In this document: positions 59,683 to 64,000 of the stretch, piece by piece
Position numbering within the stretch: the stretch's first letter is position 1
How the letters are laid out: each line of letters starts with the position of its first letter
From: Neorhizobium huautlense
GTDB taxonomy: Bacteria > Pseudomonadota > Alphaproteobacteria > Rhizobiales > Rhizobiaceae
Assembly: GCF_030811685.1 (NCBI RefSeq)
Contig: NZ_JAUSRF010000002.1
Location: 388,706-452,705 of the forward strand
Reading direction: 5' to 3'
Length of the DNA stretch: 64,000 bases
Notes under the pieces: generated by a model
Told to the model about the DNA's origin: nothing
The model's input: only the letters and a program-made list of their open reading frames with translations
The model's database searches: none
Made by a program: the position numbers and the translations under genes

Positions 59683-60975
59683 TCAGGCCGTGGCGCGGCG
59701 TTGTTCTTCAGTCGCATCGCTGCCGGCTTCAACATTGGCGCTGGCGCGCGGATCAAGCGCCAGGCCCTCCGGCGTGCCGAGCAGGGCATTGCCGGCCGGC
59801 GCGGTCGTATAGGTGTCGCGTTCATCGACCGGCACGGCCGCACGGATGCGGCTGCGAATGATCGCGTAAACCGAAATGAGTATATGCGCACCGGCCGTGA
59901 CAGCAAACAGGGCGTAAGGCCCAAGTGCCGTCATCACCGGGCCACCGAGAGTTGGGCCGATGATCGTTCCGATGCCGAACAGGAGAAGCAGGCCGCCGGA
60001 CACCTTTACGAAGTCTTCGGGCGCCGCAAAGTCATTCGCATGGGCAACGGCGATCGGATAAAGCGCGTTCGCCATGGCGCCATAGATGGCGACCAGAATG
60101 ATGATGGCCGTGACATTGTTGGGCTGCACGATGAGCAGGATAAGTGCCGCGAGCGCGGCGGCTGCCGAAAGGCCGGCCAGAACGTGACGGCGGTCCATAC
60201 GGTCGGAGAGGCGGCCGGCCGGAAACTGCATGATGGCGCCGGCAAAAATGGTGATCGACACCATGGCGGCGATCGAGGTTTGGTCCAACCCGGCACGGGC
60301 GCCAAAAACCGCGCCGAGCGTGCCATAGGCGCCGTTGGCAATACCGATCAGCAGGATGCCGATGAAGGAAATCGGCGAATGGGCGTAAAGGCTCGGCAGA
60401 TCCAGCCGCACACGTTTGAGCGGTTGCGGCGAGGCCGCCTTGGAGAGCGTGGTCGGCAATTGCGCCACGCAATAAAGAATGCCGCAGAGCATGAAGAGAA
60501 GCGGCGTCGAGACATCCGCGAACATCACCATCATCTGGCCGCCGACCACGCCGAACAGGGTGATGGCGATATAGAAGGAGAAGATCGCGCCGCGACTTTC
60601 ATTGGTGGCGCGTTCGTTCAGCCAGCTTTCGATGATCATCGAGGTGCCGGCAGTCGAAAAACCGGTGATGGCGCGCAAGGTCAGCCATGCCGTCTGGTCG
60701 ACCAGAATGCCGGTCAGCAGCACATTCAAACAGATGAGGCCGAGAAAGCCGGAAAAGGCGCGCACATGGCCGATGCGCCTGACGACATTGGGCGCCACGA
60801 AACAGCCGACCACAAAACCGGCGGCCCAGGATGTGCCGAGAAAACCGAGTGCTTCGTTGGAATAACCTTCCAGCGAACCGCGCAGGGGCAGGAGAAGGCC
60901 CTGCAAGCCATTGCCGAGAAAGAGGAAAAGCGTGCCGGAGAGAAGGGCGAGGACAGGCAGAAGATTGCGTCTCAT
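59683..60975 (-). CDS. MFS transporter
   Basis: A 430-residue twelve-helix major-facilitator protein. Key parts: LALLSGTLFLFLGNGLQGLL, SWAAGFVVGCFVAPNVVRRI with the loop 2-3 motif, AITGFSTAGTSMIIESWLNE (YcaD/MFS-type) and FPAGRLSDRMDRRHVLAGLS. It resembles the YcaD-like subgroup. The C-terminal tail (DPRASANVEAGSDATEEQRR) is polar. Substrate unknown. Start at 60975. Confidence 0.9.
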   Translation of the reverse strand: MRRNLLPVLALLSGTLFLFLGNGLQGLLLPLRGSLEGYSNEALGFLGTSWAAGFVVGCFVAPNVVRRIGHVRAFSGFLGLICLNVLLTGILVDQTAWLTLRAITGFSTAGTSMIIESWLNERATNESRGAIFSFYIAITLFGVVGGQMMVMFADVSTPLLFMLCGILYCVAQLPTTLSKAASPQPLKRVRLDLPSLYAHSPISFIGILLIGIANGAYGTLGAVFGARAGLDQTSIAAMVSITIFAGAIMQFPAGRLSDRMDRRHVLAGLSAAAALAALILLIVQPNNVTAIIILVAIYGAMANALYPIAVAHANDFAAPEDFVKVSGGLLLLFGIGTIIGPTLGGPVMTALGPYALFAVTAGAHILISVYAIIRSRIRAAVPVDERDTYTTAPAGNALLGTPEGLALDPRASANVEAGSDATEEQRRATA

Positions 60976-61151
60976 GCGTATGTTCGACCGTACTGTTCGT
61001 GTGTCAGCACGCCCGACCGTCTAAGCTGGTCGGGCAGCGAATGGAGGGCTGCCGGACTATAGGTTCGGAGTTATGAAAAAAGTCGTTCCGAATCCCGCTG
61101 CCTGAGCCTATCTGTGGTCGATCCAAAAAATGTCCAGCCTGTGGCGGGCAC

Positions 61152-61185
61152 GCAAGAAATGCTGGTTTGCAAGAAATGCTGGTTT
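61152..61185. repeat. Perfect 17-bp tandem repeat before a small ORF
   Basis: GCAAGAAATGCTGGTTT occurs twice with no gap (61152-61168 and 61169-61185), ending 2 bp before the ATG at 61188. Confidence 0.85.
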
Positions 61186-61187
61186 GA

Positions 61188-61349
61188 ATGACGAAGATAA
61201 TCGGACTGCTGCTTCTGGCCGCCATGGTGGTGCAGATCATCAAGCCGCTCGGCCTGCCGGGGCTGAAGCGGCGTGCCGATTTCTGGAAGCTGGCCGTGCT
61301 GGCCTTCGTGCTGTGGGCGGTGACGCTGCTGCTCCGAGATTTTACGTGA
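61188..61349 (+). CDS. Small membrane protein (53 aa)
   Basis: A 53-residue protein with two hydrophobic segments: MTKIIGLLLLAAMVVQIIKP and then a loop LGLPGLKRRADFWK, followed by LAVLAFVLWAVTLLL and RDFT. It is a probable two-helix integral protein of unknown function. A tandem 17-bp repeat directly precedes it. Its ribosome site is weak (no clear AGGAG), so expression is uncertain. It converges with the PhzF gene. Confidence 0.65.
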   Translation: MTKIIGLLLLAAMVVQIIKPLGLPGLKRRADFWKLAVLAFVLWAVTLLLRDFT

Positions 61350-61358
61350 ACCGCTCTT

Positions 61359-62282
61359 TCAGCAATCCAGTTCGCCGCGCATCACCATGGCGCAGCTCCC
61401 GCCGACCAGAACATCGCTGACCTTGCCGGCGCGCTTCGTGACCTCAAGCTGGATGAGGCTGCGGCGGCCCATTTCCACGCCCTGTTCGATGGTGATGGCA
61501 GTCGTGCCGTCTGGCTCAAGATCGCTGCTGGTTTCGACCAGATAGGCGGCAAGGGCGGCCGAGGCGCTGCCGGTGGCCGGGTCTTCCGGCACGTTGTCGA
61601 GCGGCGAAAACATGCGGGCGCGAATATGCCAGGGGCGGGATGGGTCGCGGACATAAAGGAAGATCGGGAAATCGAGGCCCTCTCCGGGATATTTTTTCGC
61701 CGCCGTCTTGAATGCAGCCAGATCGGGCTGCGCTCTTCCGAGCGCCTCCAGCCCATCCAGTTCGGCAAACACGAATGCCAGCCCGACCGATGCGTATCGC
61801 GGCTGGTGATTTTCCGTGCGGATGTTTTCGGGATCGAGCGACAGGCAATCGGCGACGCTTTGCACATCCACCGTGCTGCCGGTGCTCAGAGCCTGCGGCG
61901 CGCGGATGGAGGCAGCCGTCACCTTGCCGTTTTCGCGTTTCAGCGCCACTTCGACAAGACCGGCCTTTTCCTCGAAACGCAGTGTCTCGCCCACCGGCCT
62001 GCCAAAGATTTCGGCCTGCTGGCCAAGTACATAAGCGGTGCCGACATTGGGGTGGCCGGCAAATGGCACTTCCATCGTGGGGGTGAAGATGCGCACCTGC
62101 GCGCTGTTTTGCGGATCCTGCGGCGGCAGAACGAAGGTCGTTTCGGAATAGTTGAATTCCGTGGCGATGGCCTGCATGTCCGCACTGCTCAAACCCTGCG
62201 CATCGAGAATGACGGCGAGCGGATTGCCGGTGAAACGCGTCTGCGTGAAAACATCGAGGGTGACATAACGGACGGTCGGCAT
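61359..62282 (-). CDS. PhzF-family epimerase/isomerase
   Basis: A 307-residue protein of the PhzF diaminopimelate-epimerase-like fold. [20 protein letters not shown] and [16 protein letters not shown] open it, with [19 protein letters not shown] as the usual GHP motif, and [19 protein letters not shown] near the end. It is probably cytosolic. The substrate is unknown; real phenazine synthesis is not implied by the family. The ATG at 62282 has GGGAGAAT upstream. Confidence 0.92.
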   Translation of the reverse strand: MPTVRYVTLDVFTQTRFTGNPLAVILDAQGLSSADMQAIATEFNYSETTFVLPPQDPQNSAQVRIFTPTMEVPFAGHPNVGTAYVLGQQAEIFGRPVGETLRFEEKAGLVEVALKRENGKVTAASIRAPQALSTGSTVDVQSVADCLSLDPENIRTENHQPRYASVGLAFVFAELDGLEALGRAQPDLAAFKTAAKKYPGEGLDFPIFLYVRDPSRPWHIRARMFSPLDNVPEDPATGSASAALAAYLVETSSDLEPDGTTAITIEQGVEMGRRSLIQLEVTKRAGKVSDVLVGGSCAMVMRGELDC

Positions 62283-62427
62283 GGGTATTCTCCCGCGGAT
62301 TTGACGTTTGTCAGTCATGACTAGCGGGGAGAGGGTTGGACGACCAGCCAAAGTTTGTGATGGCGTCCATCAGCGAAATGGGGGGTGGCGGTGAGATCCA
62401 CACGTTCCCAAGCGAATGCCAGCCGCT

Positions 62428-62856
62428 TTAGCAATAAGATCTCGCTACATAAATGATCTCAAATCCGCCAGTCCCGGTTTCCACCACGATCTGCAGTTCA
62501 TTTGAAAGGCAGATGAGATTCTCTTCATCGGAGGTCTTCCGTATTTCCGAGACGCTCAGATCGTACCGTGCGAGGCAGGCCATCAGATCCTCTTGTCCGG
62601 TGATCCCCAACCTTCGGGCAAGTCCTCTCAAATGGATCCAGATCCTGCCGGTCTTGTAACCAGTCTCCCACCAGATTTCCCACCGAAGCTGATTATGAAG
62701 TATTACGTCATGCTGATTATGGGAATCGAGGTGATAGTCGCTGCGTCGGACCTTGCCGAGCACGTCATCGAACATGTCGTCGTTGGTGATGCCGAATATG
62801 GTTCCGGTTCTCAGAAACTCTGCAAGCATGTTACTCCCGGTGCTTCCGCTGTACAT
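62428..62856 (-). CDS. Hypothetical protein (about 142 aa), downstream gene of a pair
   Basis: Unknown. MLAEFLRTGTIFGITNDDMF and DDVLGKVRRSDYHLDSHNQH at the start, then LRWEIWWETGYKTGRIWIHL. This resembles a common bacterial family of small soluble proteins found beside toxins, but no clear match. The start is 62856 (MYSGSTGSN) or 62829 (MLAEFLRTG). It begins 4 bp after the gene encoding the 229-residue protein, so they are cotranscribed. Confidence 0.52.
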   Translation of the reverse strand: MYSGSTGSNMLAEFLRTGTIFGITNDDMFDDVLGKVRRSDYHLDSHNQHDVILHNQLRWEIWWETGYKTGRIWIHLRGLARRLGITGQEDLMACLARYDLSVSEIRKTSDEENLICLSNELQIVVETGTGGFEIIYVARSYC

Positions 62857-62860
62857 CGCC

Positions 62861-63550
62861 TTATTTAAACGAGAATTCGACGAATTGATCGAGTTCGTGC
62901 GCAGGCCTGTAGGGGGCAAGGCGCACTGTCACTGAGCGCTCCTGAAAATTCGGATTGGTCCTCGGCATCGGATAAACCTTTCCCGATGGCGACGTGATGC
63001 TGAAGGAGAAGAGAGAAACCGCAATATTGTCGAACGCCGCCTCGGTGGAATTGTATCGACCGGGCGCTCCATTGGCGCACTCGAACAACGCCAGAACCTC
63101 GCGGGCGTCGAGTGAGAAGACCCGCTGCCCCGCAAAATGGGCCTCTGTATGTCCGGCTTCGACGGCAACGCCATCAAGTCTGTTGTCCTGATATTCGAGC
63201 AGGACCGGCACGCGCCCCTTCGTCAGGTTCTGTGAAGCCCGGTTTTCGAGATCTCGTGCGGACTGTCTGAGGATTTCAATTGTCTCGTCCGACAAAGATG
63301 AGCGATTAAGGGCGATCATTTCCTCGATCGCGGCGGGCTTTTCGGCATAGGTAATGAGGCTACCCTGTTCACCGTAGACAGGGGCAAACGCGGCGACTTC
63401 ATCTGCAGAAAGGCCAAAAGTGAGGCGCCCTATTCCATGGTGGGGGGCGATCAGCCAATCGGCATTCATGTCTTCACCTCGTGCATGACGCGGACCGGCA
63501 ACCGGTGTCAGGGTCGCCAGCAAAAGGGTGAGAAAAGACCGCCGTATCAT
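62861..63550 (-). CDS. Hypothetical exported protein (229 aa)
   Basis: Unknown. MIRRSFLTLLLATLTPVAGP starts it, with a twin-arginine-like RRSFL and hydrophobic core, and cleavage likely after the ARG residue near GPRHARG. The mature part has ADWLIAPHHGIGRLTFGLSA, DEVAAFAPVYGEQGSLITYA and a later LVEYQDNRLDG-like segment. The GIGRLTFGLSADEV stretch resembles the GxLxFGMSxxEV family. The 142-residue gene lies 4 bp downstream. It sits next to a transposase remnant. Confidence 0.55.
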   Translation of the reverse strand: MIRRSFLTLLLATLTPVAGPRHARGEDMNADWLIAPHHGIGRLTFGLSADEVAAFAPVYGEQGSLITYAEKPAAIEEMIALNRSSLSDETIEILRQSARDLENRASQNLTKGRVPVLLEYQDNRLDGVAVEAGHTEAHFAGQRVFSLDAREVLALFECANGAPGRYNSTEAAFDNIAVSLFSFSITSPSGKVYPMPRTNPNFQERSVTVRLAPYRPAHELDQFVEFSFK

Positions 63551-63760
63551 CCAGCCTCCCGTTCAGTTCCGGACTTTGGAAAGACACATAAAGCACGTCG
63601 CAGCTTTATTCCATCGAGGGGACGCAGCCGATTTTCATGGCCGCCATGTCGCAGGATGGTTGTCGACCGCAACTCGGCGATCGCGCTCATGCATGGTCAT
63701 TTATGCTTGTGGCTGTTCCTGACACTCAAGAAGCATGACGACGCCCCAAAACACACAAAA

Positions 63761-63785
63761 GCCGCCTGTTTCCAGGCGGCTCAGA
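63761..63785 (-). terminator. Hairpin in the transposase 3' flank
   Basis: AGCCGCCTG pairs with CAGGCGGCT around GAAA; on the minus strand TTTTGTGTGTTTTGG follows. It may end the transposase transcript. Confidence 0.65.
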
Positions 63786-63798
63786 CCGCTGACAAACC

Positions 63799-63826
63799 CC
63801 GTCATTTTTTGGCGGGGTTTTGTTTT
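63799..63826. terminator. Second hairpin near the transposase end
   Basis: ACCCCGTC and GGCGGGGT pair around ATTTTTT, followed by TTTTGTTTT on the plus strand. Confidence 0.6.
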
Positions 63827-63884
63827 ATGCGAACCACCGGGTTTGCCGGCCGCGTTCGAATGAGGCAATGAAGATCCTTCTGCC

Positions 63885-64000
63885 TCATGCCATGGCTGGC
63901 TGAGTGGCCCTTGTGAGGGCGATTGCGATCTTCTTGATGTTCTGGGCTGCGGCTGCCATGAGGCATTGGCATGCGACACGCGTCAGACTTCGGAATTTGG
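63885..64000 (-). mobile_element. 3' end of an insertion-sequence transposase (cut by window edge)
   Basis: The last 38 codons of a transposase on the minus strand, read as KFRSLTRVACQCLMAAAAQN and IKKIAIALTRATQPAMA before the stop at 63885-63887. The AQNIKKIA ending is typical of the IS1182/IS5-group transposases of rhizobia, known to me from memory. The element continues beyond the window, so its far end and target site cannot be seen. Confidence 0.72.

Larger units (their letters stand above)
63551..63884. other. Non-coding region before the transposase end
   Basis: No gene with support. It contains the promoter area of the 229-residue gene, two hairpins (described as terminators) and the 3' flank of the transposase. 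Confidence 0.5.

Overview
The window looks like a piece of an alphaproteobacterial (Rhizobiaceae, Agrobacterium/Rhizobium-like) chromosome. The support is high GC, the gene families present (Omp10-type lipoprotein, Atu4866-family protein, homospermidine synthase, DUF1244, DUF2312/GapR, RcdA), cysteine-free L31 and L36, TTAA-N7-TTAA CtrA-type boxes, and rhizobial-style palindromic repeats. It is mostly housekeeping DNA with dense genes on both strands, plus small accessory islands.

Layout: 1-5.7 kb carries the 5' end of gltB, a large outer-membrane beta-barrel protein, a KpsF/KdsD sugar-phosphate isomerase, an NfeD/SPFH membrane-protease pair and a small HTH regulator. 5.8-7.6 kb is a compact queC-queD-queE operon for preQ0 synthesis, headed by a Tte-like preQ1-I riboswitch that overlaps the queC Shine-Dalgarno. 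7.7-17.6 kb holds an FAD monooxygenase, the relic of a short-chain dehydrogenase, ferrochelatase, a secreted 5'-nucleotidase with a LysM domain, an MFS-like protein, Omp10, homospermidine synthase and a heme-dependent N-demethylase-like protein. 17.7-21.2 kb is an island of unrecognised genes. 21.2-24.5 kb has a LysR/SDR/CMD/Atu4866 cluster and a ParDE-like toxin-antitoxin pair. 24.5-32.4 kb carries pabC/pabB, a mosaic repeat, PepF, an orphan sigma54 response regulator and a DUF882 peptidase-like protein.

32.5-36.3 kb carries a second repeat copy, divergent nnrS and an NnrR-type regulator with an FNR-like box between them, GapR, DUF1244 and N-formylglutamate amidohydrolase. 36.5-48.9 kb carries DUF1036-pyk, GNAT, an alpha/beta hydrolase, a TPR protein, rpmJ, a thioesterase, purE-purK, two DUF465 genes, ArsR, TauE/SafE, a divergent ThiE-like gene, a Sel1 protein and SuhB. 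49-56.7 kb carries a non-flagellar MotA/MotB-like pair, an unknown protein, a glucoamylase-family (possible beta-1,2-glucanase) gene, an ABC exporter, rpmE and a Phd/PemK-like pair. 57-64 kb carries an M20 peptidase, rcdA with two CtrA-type boxes, DUF1192, an MFS transporter, a 53-aa membrane protein, PhzF, two small unknown genes and the 3' end of a transposase.

I did not find an obvious new multi-gene defence or metabolic system. The most interesting items are the preQ1 riboswitch, the CtrA-box region at rcdA, the orphan stator-like pair with its unknown downstream gene, the unknown-gene island at 17.7-21.2 kb, and the mosaic palindromic repeats. All functions were assigned by reading motifs, without database searches.
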